Shown: one piece after another, positions 11,304-22,559 of the stretch
How positions within the stretch are numbered: the first letter of the stretch is position 1
Layout of the letters: every line of letters begins with the position of its first letter
DNA from: Phymorhynchus buccinoides
Taxonomy: Eukaryota; Mollusca; Gastropoda; Neogastropoda; Raphitomidae
Direction: 5' to 3'
Length of the DNA: 64,000 nucleotides
Assembly: GCA_017654935.2 (NCBI GenBank)
Contig: CM065699.1
Location: 195,432 to 259,431 of the forward strand
The notes under the pieces: generated by a model
Seen by the model: the letters and a program-made list of their open reading frames with translations, nothing else
Database searches by the model: none
What the model was told of the DNA's origin: nothing
Position numbers and translations under genes: made by a program

Positions 11304-13150
11304 AACATTTTAAAAATCACAGAAAATCAGTAATTGCTTGGTCGCCTTAGCATTTGGGGTGATAATATTTCACTGTCTATACTCCAAGGATCTTCTAAGA
11401 ATTATGTTTTAGGTGGCTATGGTGATGTCATAATGACGTCAGCGTGTACACCTGACGGTAGAGGTGGTGGTTCTTATTTTACTTATTCTGTATTCATCAT
11501 CTTCATCATTATTGCTGTTGTTGTTGTTATTGTATTGATTGTCCACTTAACTTTTTTTAATGCACATGTTTATCCACTTGCACACACACACATATGCATG
11601 CGCATACGCACACACGCATATATACAATGCACACGCACTACACACACACACACAACACATCACTCTCTCACTCTCCCACATATCCACCAGCTTCACACAG
11701 TATGAATGCGCCAGTACACCACACACTAGGTCAAACAGAAAGCCAGACATTTTTTTGTATCAAATAACAACATTTAAGTCTCTTGGGAAATGTCCATCTT
11801 AGTCAGCCACACAGACAATAGGTTGAAAGAGAGCGGGGAAAAGCCTACCTAAAAGAGGGGGGGAAAGGGGAGGGAGGGTGGGAGAGAGCAGAAAAGGACC
11901 CAAGAAACAAGGGATAAAATGAAGGAAAAAAGAAAAGAAAAGGGTTACAAATGAAGGCGGAAGTGGAGGTGGGTTGCATGAGATGAGTGAGCAAGATAGC
12001 GGAGAGCGGATGAATGATTGGATGTAGTGTGAGAGTTACATATTTGTTAATGTAAAGTTATGTTTCATACTTAAAAGGTGGAAGACAAGTTACCATGTGC
12101 GTTGTACAATGCCAATGGACAATAAAGAAAACTTATGACTTATGACCCTGTAAAAATCAACATGCGGACCTAATTAAATTTTGACCATTTAAACACAGCC
12201 CCCTCCCTCTTTTCTTTTCAATAGAAGTCAGCCGGGTTTTTAAAAAATCAGATTTAGATCTGGACTCTATGCGAGTCGCAGGGATGTCGTGATTGTTTTC
12301 TTTCCCTTTAATCTCGTGACTGCAAACGCTTCATAAAATGGGCTAGTGTTGTTTTTTATTATTGAATCTTGACCAAATCTGTGGGGATATACAGAAAGAT
12401 TCAGGTTTTCATCCAGAATGCAGATACACAGCTAATTGTTCATATTTTAATCAACAAACACAATCGGATCTATTAATGGGCTAGAAAACAGCTTACCAGA
12501 GCCTCAAAGTTACCACTTGGTTTGAATATGGCTTGACATGTGCTAGTAAGACTTCTTTATCGGCTCTTATCCTGACACACATGATGAATTTTGTCAACTT
12601 TTATCTTGGTTTCATCAGTAAAGGTTACTTGGCCCCATCCTTCTTCCACAAAATTGGGTAGGCGCTGCACTTATGGCGACGCGCTCTCCGGGGGAGAGCA
12701 GCCCGAATGTCAGAGATAAGTCTCTGTGAGTACCAGTGTGACTAGAATATACAAAATGCCGCGCAAAAAACAACAACACTTTACCACTTCTCCTCCTTGA
12801 CATATACTAGCTGTTTATTTCCGTTGATCTCCTTCATAACCATGTTCTTTCAAACTCAATCACTTTTGGAACCATTGCTATTTGATAATTTTTCCGACAC
12901 TTGACTATTTGTCTTGCCTTGCAATTACTAAAAATGTAGGTTATATATGTCACAGACCCTCTAGAATTTTCTTGTACAATTTTGAAAATTGAACTTTCGA
13001 TTTCTGTGATAGAAGTTTCCTTGTGCCAATGAGGGGCATGCATTCACCTTCATCATGTGTTGAAGAACAACAAATCAAATTGAAAACTGTTGTATGGCCA
13101 TTTCCCATTCTTTGGTTGAATTAAATACTTTCACAGTTTTTCTATGTAGA
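11304..13150. other. Low-copy region with CA/GT microsatellite and a possible retroposon 3' end
   Basis: No coding gene could be supported. An (AC)n-rich run lies at about 11578-11660 and a purine-rich block at 11830-11960. At 12115-12145 an AATAAA is followed by AAACTTATGACTTATGAC, resembling a polyadenylation signal with a short tandem tail. It may be the plus-strand end of an unidentified retroposon. The rest is AT-rich single-copy-looking sequence. Confidence 0.45.
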
Positions 13151-13310
13151 TGGTACAATTATTCTTTTGAGTCTACTGAAAAATGACTGTCCTGCGACTA
13201 ACACTCTTTCCACTGCCCTAGAAGAAAATCTGGTACAATTATTCTTTTGAGTCTACTGAAAAATGACTGTCCTGCGACTAACACTCTTTCCACTGCCCTA
13301 GAAGAAAATC
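13151..13310. repeat. 80-bp tandem duplication, two identical-looking copies
   Basis: The segment starting TGGTACAATTATTCTTTTGA at 13151 recurs at 13231 without visible change. It appears to be a very recent or nascent tandem duplication. Confidence 0.95.
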
Positions 13311-13490
13311 TACGGAATAACAGGGTTTAAGAAATGACCTAATGAAAGTAGACTGATATGCCGTCATTATTGAAATTCCAACAGGCCCCACACTTTTCAA
13401 AATCTTGTCTGAAAGTTACGACGACCACCAGAGAAACAGGCATACCCGGAAACGACACAAACAAGTGGACCAGGGACTGTATGTTCCTCA
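13311..13490. other. Spacer, nothing recognised
   Basis: Single-copy-looking AT-rich sequence lies between the duplication and the next minisatellite. No motif was recognised. Confidence 0.4.
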
Positions 13491-13493
13491 ACT

Positions 13494-14075
13494 TTGACAG
13501 GCCACAATGACTATAACTACAGTCTGTACAGGAAAATCAAACTGAGCTATTACTGACAGGCCACAATGACTATAACTACAGTCTGTAACAGAAAATCAAA
13601 CTGAGCTATTACTGACAGGCCACAATGACTATAACTACAGTCTGTACAGGAAAATCAAACTGAGCTAATTAATACTGACAGGTCACAATGACTATAACTA
13701 CAGTCTGTAACAGAAAATCAAACTGAGCTATTACTGACAGGCCACAATGACTATAACTACAGTCTGTACAGGAAAATCAAACTGAGCTAATTAATACTGA
13801 CAGGTCACAATGACTATAACTACAATATGTAAAGGAAAAACTGAGCTATTACTGACAATGACTATAACTACAGTCTGTAAAGGAAAAACTGAGCTATTAC
13901 TGACAATGACTATAACTACAGTCTGTAAAGGAAAAACTGAGCTATTACTGACAATGACTATAACTACAGTCTGTAAAGGAAAAACTGAGCTATTACTGAC
14001 AATGACTATAACTACAGTCTGTAAAGGAAAAACTGAGCTATTACTGACAAGCCATAATGACTATAACTACAGTCT
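13494..14075. repeat. Minisatellite with 59-65-bp units, collapsing to a 48-bp unit
   Basis: Units sharing ACTATAACTACAGTCTGTA first occur as 59-65-bp versions (13494-13850; the long form has an extra TAATTAA). They then continue as a shortened 48-bp version (about 13855-14045). The 48-bp form is a multiple of three and free of stops, which makes a spurious open frame (13810-14079). The shared core shows that the short unit derives from the long one by internal deletion. Confidence 0.9.
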
Positions 14076-14256
14076 GTAACATTGTGAGTCAGTGATTTCA
14101 ATGCGTGTGTTTTGTCCTTTAACTCTTCACTACAGTCTGTAACATTGTGAGTCAGTGATTTCAATGCGTGTGTTTTGTCCTTTAACTCTTCACTACAGTC
14201 TGTAACATTGTGAGTCAGTGATTTCAATGCGTGTGTTTTGTCCTTTAACTCTTCAC
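14076..14256. repeat. 63-bp minisatellite, three copies
   Basis: Three copies of a 63-bp unit contain TAACATTGTGAGTCAGTGAT and end CTACAGTCTG. The CTACAGTCTGTAACA edge is shared with the preceding array. The new unit therefore grew from the last copy of the old array plus its flank. Confidence 0.9.
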
Positions 14257-14345
14257 TAGACAAAACATGGCCGCTATTAAAACAAAAAGACTTGGTTATT
14301 TTTAGTAGTTTTTGGCCTAACATAATTGTTCCTTATACAAACTTG

Positions 14346-17300
14346 TGACCTTGCAGTAACACTACCTAAACAAAGATGTTGTTGCCCTAAACTGGTGCAG
14401 TAACACTACCTAAACAAAGATGTTGTTGCCCCAAACTGGTGCAGTAACACAACCTAAACAAAGATGTTGTTGCCCTAAACTGGTGCAGTAACACTACCTA
14501 AACAAAGATGTTGTTGCCTTAAACTGGTGCAGTAACACTACCTAAACAAAGATGTTGTTGCCTTAAACTGGTGCAGTAACACTACCTAAACAAAGATGTT
14601 GTTGCCCCAAACTGGTGCAGTAACACTACCTAAACAAAGATGTTGTTGCCCTAAACTGGTGCAGTAACACTACCTAAACAAAGATGTTGTTGCCTTAAAC
14701 TGGTGCAGTAACACTACCTAAACAAAGATGTTGTTGCCCCAAACTGGTGCAGTAACACTACCTAAACAAAGATGTTGTTGCCCTAAACTGGTGCAGTAAC
14801 ACTACCTAAACAAAGATGTTCTAAACTGGTGCAGTAACACTACCTAAACAAAGATGTTGTTGCCCAAAACTGGTGCAGTAACACTACCTAAACAAAGATG
14901 TTGTTGCCCTAAACTGGTGCAGTAACACTAGCTGTTGCCCCAAACTGGTGCAGTAACACAACCTAAACTAAGATGTTGTTGCCCCAAACTGGTGCAGTAA
15001 CACTACCTAAACAAAGATGTTGTTGCCCTAAACTGGTGCAGTAACACTACCTAAACAAAGATGTTGTTGCCCCAAACTGGTGCAGTAACACTACCTAAAC
15101 TAAGATGTTGTTGCCCCAAACTGGTGCAGTAACACAACCTAAACAAAGATGTTCTAAACTGGTGCAGTAACACTACCTAAACAAAGATGTTGTTGCCTTA
15201 AACTGGTGCAGTAACACTACCTAAACAAAGATGTTGTTGCCTTAAACTGGTGCAGTAACACTACCTAAACAAAGATGTTGTTGCCTTAAACTGGTGCAGT
15301 AACACTACCTAAACAAAGATGTTGTTGCCTTAAACTGGTGCAGTAACACTACCTAAACAAAGATGTTGTTGCCTTAAACTGGTGCAGTAACACTACCTAA
15401 ACAAAGATGTTGTTGCCTTAAACTGGTGCAGTAACACTACCTAAACAAAGATGTTGTTGCCTTAAACTGGTGCAGTAACACAACCTAAACAAAGATGTTG
15501 TTGCCCTAAACTGGTGCAGTAACACTACCTAAACAAAGATGTTGTTGCCCCAAACTGGTGCAGTAACACTACCTAAACAAAGATGTTCTAAACTGGTGCA
15601 GTAACACTACCTAAACAAAGATGTTGTTGCCCAAAACTGGTGCAGTAACACTACCTAAACAAAGATGTTGTTGCCCTAAACTGGTGCAGTAACACTACCT
15701 AAACAAAGTTGCCCCAAACTGGTGCAGTAACACAACCTAAACAAAGATGTTGTTGCCTTAAACTGGTGCAGTAACACTACCTAAACAAAGATGTTGTTGC
15801 CCTAAACTGGTGCAGTAACACAACCTAAACTAAGATGTTGTTGCCCCAAACTGGTGCAGTAACACAACCTAAACAAAGATGTTCTAAACTGGTGCAGTAA
15901 CACTACCTAAACAAAGATGTTGTTGCCCTAAACTGGTGCAGTAACACTACCTAAACAAAGATGTTGTTGCCCTAAACTGGTGCAGTAACACTACCTAAAC
16001 AAAGATGTTGTTGCCCTAAACTGGTGCAGTAACACAACCTAAACAAAGATGTTGTTGCCCTAAACTGGTGCAGTAACACAACCTAAACTAAGATGTTGTT
16101 GCCCCAAACTGGTGCAGTAACACTACCTAAACAAAGATGTTGTTGCCCCAAACTGGTGCAGTAACACTACCTAAACTAAGATGTTGCCCTAAACTGGTGC
16201 AGTAACACTACCTAAACAAAGATGTTGTTGCCCTAAACTGGTGCAGTAACACTACCTAAACAAAGATGTTATAAACTGGTGCAGTAACACAACCTAAACA
16301 AAGATGTTGTTGCCCCAAACTGGTGCAGTAACACTACCTAAACAAAGATGTTCTAAACTGGTGCAGTAACACTACCTAAACAAAGATGTTGTTGCCTTAA
16401 ACTGGTGCAGTAACACTACCTAAACAAAGATGTTGTTGCCCTAAACTGGTGCAGTAACACTACCTAAACAAAGATGTTGTTGCCCTAAACTGGTGCAGTA
16501 ACACTACCTAAACAAAGATGTTGTTGCCTTAAACTGGTGCAGTAACACTACCTAAACTAAGATGTTCTAAACTGGTGCAGTAACACTACCTAAACAAAGA
16601 TGTTGTTGCCCAAAACTGGTGCAGTAACACTACCTAAACAAAGATGTTGTTGCCCTAAACTGGTGCAGTAACACTACCTAAACAAAGATGTTGTTGCCTT
16701 AAACTGGTGCAGTAACACTACCTAAACAAAGATGTTGTTGCCCTAAACTGGTGCAGTAACACTACCTAAACAAAGATGTTGTTGCCCCAAACTGGTGCAG
16801 TAACACTACCTAAACAAAGATGTTCTAAACTGGTGCAGTAACACTACCTAAACAAAGATGTTGTTGCCCAAAACTGGTGCAGTAACACTACCTAAACAAA
16901 GATGTTGTTGCCCTAAACTGGTGCAGTAACACTAGCTGTTGCCCCAAACTGGTGCAGTAACACAACCTAAACTAAGATGTTGTTGCCCCAAACTGGTGCA
17001 GTAACACAACCTAAACAAAGATGTTCTAAACTGGTGCAGTAACACTACCTAAACAAAGATGTTGTTGCCCTAAACTGGTGCAGTAACACAACCTAAACTA
17101 AGATGTTGTTGCCCCAAACTGGTGCAGTAACACAACCTAAACAAAGATGTTCTAAACTGGTGCAGTAACACTACCTAAACAAAGATGTTGTTGCCCTAAA
17201 CTGGTGCAGTAACACTACCTAAACAAAGATGTTGCCCTAAACTGGTGCAGTAACACTACCTAAACAAAGATGTTGTTGCCCTAAACTGGTGCAGTAACAC

Positions 17301-19329
17301 AACCTAAACAAAGATGTTGTTGCCCTAAACTGGTGCAGTAACACAACCTAAACAAAGATGTTGTTGCCTTAAACTGGTGCAGTAACACTACCTAAACTAA
17401 GATGTTGTTGCCCTAAACTGGTGCAGTAACACTACCTAAACTAAGATGTTGTTGCCCTAAACTGGTGCAGTAACATTACCTAAACAAAGATGTTATAAAC
17501 TGGTGCAGTAACACAACCTAAACAAAGATGTTGTTGCCCCAAACTGGTGCAGTAACACTACCTAAACAAAGATGTTCTAAACTGGTGCAGTAACACAACC
17601 TAAACTAAGATGTTGTTGCCCTAAACTGGTGCAGTAACACTACCTAAACAAAGATGTTGTTGCCCTAAACTGGTGCAGTAACATTACCTAAACAAAGATG
17701 TTATAAACTGGTGCAGTAACACTACCTAAACAAAGATGTTGTTGCCCTAAACTGGTGCAGTAACACTACCTAAACAAAGATGTTCTAAACTGGTGCAGTA
17801 ACACAACCTAAACTAAGATGTTGTTGCCCCAAACTGGTGCAGTAACACTACATAAACTAAGATGTTGTTGCCCCAAACTGGTGCAGTAACACAACCTAAA
17901 CAAAGATGTTCTAAACTGGTGCAGTAACACTACCTAAACTAAGATGTTGTTGCCCTAAACTGGTGCAGTAACACTACATAAACTAAGATGTTGTTGCCCC
18001 AAACTGAAGCAGTAACACTAGCTGTTGCCCCAAACCGGTGCAGTAACACAACCTAAACTAAGATGTTGTTGCCCCAAACTGGTGCAGTAACACTACCTAA
18101 ACTAAGATGTTGTTGCCCCAAACTGGTGCAGTAACACTACCTAAACTAAGATGTTGTTGCCCCAAACTGGTGCAGTAACACAACCTAAACAAAGATGTTG
18201 TTGCCCCAAACTGGTGCAGTAACACTACCTAAACAAAGATGTTCTAAACTGGTGCAGTAACACTACCTAAACAAAGATGTTGTTGCCCTAAACTGGTGCA
18301 GTAACACTACCTAAACAAAGATGTTGTTGCCCCAAACTGGTGCAGTAACACTACCTAAACAAAGATGTTGTTGCCCCAAACTGGTGCAGTAACACAACCT
18401 AAACAAGATGTTGTTGCCCTAAACTGGTGCAGTAACACTACCTAAACAAAGATGTTGTTGCCCCAAACTGGTGCAGTAACACTACCTAAACAAAGATGTT
18501 GTTGCCCCAAACTGGTGCAGTAACACTACCTAAACAAAGATGTTGTTGCCCCAAACTGGTGCAGTAACACTACCTAAACAAAGATGTTGTTGCCCCAAAC
18601 TGGTGCAGTAACACTACCTAAACAAAGATGTTCTAAACTGGTGCAGTAACACTACCTAAACAAAGATGTTCTAAACTGGTGCAGTAACACTACCTAAACA
18701 AAGATGTTCTAAACTGGTGCAGTAACACTACCTAAACAAAGATGTTGCCCCAAACTGGTGCAGTAACACAACCTAAACTAAGATGTTGTTGCCCCAAACT
18801 GGTGCAGTAACACTACCTAAACTAAGATGTTGCCCTAAACTGGTGCAGTAACACAACCTAAACAAAGATGTTGTTGCCCTAAACTGGTGCAGTAACACTA
18901 CCTGAACAAAGATGTTGTTGCCCTAAACTGGTGCAGTAACACTACCTAAACAAAGATGTTGTTGCCCTAAACTGGTGCAGTAACACTACCTAAACAAAGA
19001 TGTTGTTGCCCTAAACTGGTGCAGTAACACTACCTAAACAAAGATGTTGTTGCCCCAAACTGGTGCAGTAACACAACCTAAACAAAGATGTTGTTGCCCT
19101 AAACTGGTGCAGTAACACTACCTAAACTAAGATGTTGTTGCCCTAAACTGGTGCAGTAACACTACCTAAACAAAGATGTTGTTGCCCCAAACAGGTGCAG
19201 TAACACTACCTAAACTAAGATGTTGTTGCCCTAAACTGGTGCAGTAACACTACCTGAACAAAGAAGTTGTTGCCCCAAACTGGTGCAGTAACACTACCTA
19301 AACTAAGATGTTGTTGCCCTAAACTGGTG
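14346..19329. repeat. 44-bp minisatellite, roughly 113 copies, with shorter subtypes
   Basis: The unit contains CTGGTGCAGTAACACTACCT and AAACAAAGATGTTGTTGCCC, with period 44. A deleted subtype (GATGTTCTAAACTGG, about 38 bp) recurs. A distinctive junction, ACTAGCTGTTGCCCC, appears near 14928, 16932 and 18018, embedded in similar unit strings, which indicates higher-order block duplication. No protein reading is supported. Confidence 0.96.
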
Positions 19330-19535
19330 AGTGGTGGTCTGGGAGAAAGCAAGAGGTAGATCAGGATTAATTAAACATTAAAAAAATCAACCCACAGTGG
19401 TTTAATATGTGACCAGCTGGAAGTAAGAACAATTGTCTGAATAATAAATTAATAAATCATTATGTTAAAACGTGTAAAGCCAACACTGAGAAAGACTGAT
19501 GTCGCATTATTTTCAATTGCTAAGCACACTGTCTG
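19330..19535. other. Spacer with a decayed first unit of the next array
   Basis: This AT-rich spacer already contains GTGTAAAGCCAACACTGAGA, which is part of the next repeat's unit. Its edge is a decayed copy of that array. No gene is seen. Confidence 0.5.
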
Positions 19536-20925
19536 AATAATCAGTCATTGTGTAAAACCAACATTGAGAAAGACTGATGTCGCATTATTTTCAATTATAA
19601 TCAGTCATTGTGTAAAGCCAACACTGAGAAACAGACAGTCTGAATAATCAGTCATTGTGTACAGCCAACACTGAGAAACACACTGTCTGAATAATCAGTC
19701 ATTGTGTAAAGCCAACACTGAGAAAGACACACTGTCTGAATAATCAGTCATTGTGTACAGCCAACACTGAGAAAGACACATTGTCTAAATAATCAGTCAT
19801 TGTGTACAGCCAACATTGACACACAGACAGTCTGAATAATCAGTCATTGTGTACAGCCAACATTGACAAACAGACAGTCTGAATAATCAGTCATTGTGTA
19901 AAGCCAACACTGAGAAAACAGACAGCCTGAATAATCAGTCATTGTGTAAAGCCAACACTGAGAAAAACAGACTGTCTGAATAATCAGTCATTGTGTAAAG
20001 CCAACATTGACAAACAGACAGTCTGAATAATCAGTCATTGTGTAAAGCCAACACTGAGAAACAGACAGTCTGAATAATCAGTCATTGTGTAAAGCCAACA
20101 CTGAGAAACAGACAGTCTGAATAATCAGTCATTGTGTAAAGCCAACACTGGGAAACAGACAGTCTGAATAATCAGTCACTGTGTACAGCCAACATTGAGA
20201 AACAGACAGTCTGAATAATCAGTCATTGTGTAAAGCCAACACTGGGAAACAGACAGTCTGAATAATCAGTCATTGTGTAAAGCCAACACTGAGAAAGACA
20301 CACTGTCTGAATAATCAGTCATTGTGTACAGCCAACATTGAGAAACAGACAGACTGTCTGAATAATCAGTCGTTGTGTACAGCCAACATGGACAAACAGA
20401 CAGTCTGAATAATCAGTCATTGTGTAAAGCCAACATTGAGAAACACACTGTCTGAATAATCAGTCATTGTGTAAAGCCAACATTGAGAAACACACTGTCT
20501 GAATAATCAGTCATTGTGTAAAGCCAACATTGACACACAGACAGTCTGAATAATCAGTCATTGTGTAAAGCCAACATTGACACACAGACAGTCTGAATAA
20601 TCAGTCATTGTGTAAAGCCAACATTGACAAACAGACAGTCTGAATACTCAGTCATCGTGTACAGCCAACATTGAGAAACATACTGTCTGAATAATCAGTC
20701 ATTGTGTAAAGCCAACATTGAGAAACACACTGTCTGAATAATCAGTCATTGTGTAAAGCCAACACTGAGAAACACACTGTCTGAATAATCAGTCATTGTG
20801 TATAGCCAACATTGACAAACAGACAGTCTGAATAATCAGTCATTGTGTACAGCCAACATTGAGAAACAGACAGTCTGAATAATCAGTCATTGTGTAAAGC
20901 CAACATTGAGAAACAGACAGACTGA
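19536..20925. repeat. About 47-bp minisatellite, roughly 29 copies
   Basis: The unit contains CTGAATAATCAGTCATTGTG and TAAAGCCAAC(A)(T/C)TGAGAAAC. Length varies between about 44 and 50 bp, according to the AGACAGT/ACACTGT segment. The first copies (19536-19620) are longer because they include GACTGATGTCGCATTATTTT. Confidence 0.95.
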
Positions 20926-21070
20926 TAAACATGGGAAAATAGGGTTAGCAGACAACACACACAATTAAGAACAAATATTTGTTTTAAACACGGTGTGCTT
21001 CTTTTTTATTTACAAAAAGATCTGTATCACATGACTTTTCCCAGATTATTGCTATATTCTGTGAAGTGAA

Positions 21071-21890
21071 TAACAACACTATCTAGCTGTCCTTTAGGTA
21101 CTCAACTGCAACATTCAGCACATGTGTGCTATTAAGACAAACAACAACACTATCTAGCTGTCCTTTAGGTACTCAACTGCAACATTCAGCACATGTGTGC
21201 TATTAAGACAAACAACAACACTATCTAGCTGTCCTTTAGGTACTCAACTGCAACATTCAGCACATATGTGCTATTAAGACAAACAACACTATCTAGCTGT
21301 CCTTTAGGTACTCAACTGCAACATTCAGCACATGTGTGCTATTAAGAAAAACAACAACACTATCTAGCTGTCCTTTAGGTACTCAACTGCAACATTCAGC
21401 ACATGTGTGCTACTAAGACAAACAACAACACTATCTAGCTGTCCTTTAGGTACTCAACTGCAACATTCAGCACATGTGTGCTACTAAGACAAACAACAAC
21501 ACTATCTAGCTGTCCTTTAGGTACTCAACTGCAACATTCAGCACATGTGTGCTATTAAGACAAACAACAACACTATCTAGCTGTCCTTTAGGTACTCAAC
21601 TGCAACATTCAGCACATGTGTGCTATTAAGACAAACAACAACACTATCTAGCTGTCCTTTAGGTACTCAACTGCAACATTCAGCACATGTGTGCTATTAA
21701 GACAAACAACAACACTATCTAGCTGTCCTTTAGGTACTCAACTGCAACATTCAGCACATGTGTGCTACTAAGACAAACAACAACACTATCTAGCTGTCCT
21801 TTAGGTACTCAACTGCAACATTCAGCACATGTGTGCTACTAAGACAAACAACAACACTATCTAGTCGTCCTTTAGGTACTCAACTGCAAT
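21071..21890. repeat. 71-bp minisatellite, about 11-12 copies
   Basis: The CTATCTAGCTGTCCTTTAGG starts are spaced 71 bp apart (21079, 21150). The copies are nearly identical, differing at CTATTAAG/CTACTAAG. The last copy has drifted (CTAGTCGTCC) where the next array begins. Confidence 0.95.
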
Positions 21891-22140
21891 AATCAGCACA
21901 TGTGCGCTATTTAAGACAAACATTCAGCACATGTGCATTATTTAAGACAAACATTCAGCACATGTGCATTTAAGACAAACATTCAGCACATGTGCGCTAT
22001 TTAAGACAAACATTCAGCACATGTGCGCTATTTAAGACAAACATTCAGCACATGTGCGTTATTTAAGACAAACATTCAGCACATGTGCGCTATTTAAGAC
22101 AAACATTCAGCACATGTGCATTTAAGGCAAACAATCAGCA
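21891..22140. repeat. About 31-bp minisatellite, roughly 8 copies, derived from the 71-bp unit
   Basis: The unit is ATTCAGCACATGTGCGCTAT plus TTAAGACAAAC. This is the 3' part of the preceding 71-bp unit (ATTCAGCACATGTGTGCTATTAAGACAAAC). The array was therefore produced by amplifying a sub-segment of the previous one. Confidence 0.9.
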
Positions 22141-22515
22141 CATGTGCATTTAAGACAAACACTGTGCAAGATAAAGACTGACAAACATTCAGCACATGTG
22201 CATTTAAGACAAACACTGTGCAAGATAAAGACTGACAAACATTCAGCACATGTGCATTTAAGACAAACACTGTGCAAGATAAAGACTGACAAACATTCAG
22301 CACATGTGCATTTAAGACAAACACTGTGCAAGATAAAGACTGACAAACATTCAGCACATGTGCATTTAAGACAAACACTGTGCAAGATAAAGACTGACAA
22401 ACATTCAGCACATGTGCATTTAAGACAAACACTGTGCAAGATAAAGACTGACAAACATTCAGCACATGTGCATTTAAGACAAACACTGTGCAAGATAAAG
22501 ACTGACAAACATAAT
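22131..22515. repeat. 54-bp minisatellite, seven near-identical copies
   Basis: The 54-bp unit is the shortened 31-bp unit (ATTCAGCACATGTGCATTTA) plus a new tail (CACTGTGCAAGATAAAGACT). Because 54 is divisible by three, long stop-free frames appear on both strands. They are artefacts of periodicity. Confidence 0.95.
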
Positions 22516-22559
22516 CAAACAAAAGTCATGTCGTGAAAGTAACAGCACAAATGCATCAA

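Noticed and set aside
14346..19329. CRISPR-like regular repeat arrays
   Set aside because: Arrays are head-to-tail with no unique spacers, there are no cas genes, and the DNA is eukaryotic.
22094..22536. Open frames HLRQTLCKIKTDKHSAHV (plus) and CQSLSCTVFVLNAHVLNV (minus)
   Set aside because: This follows from the 54-bp period. Frames on both strands are equally long, which argues against real coding.
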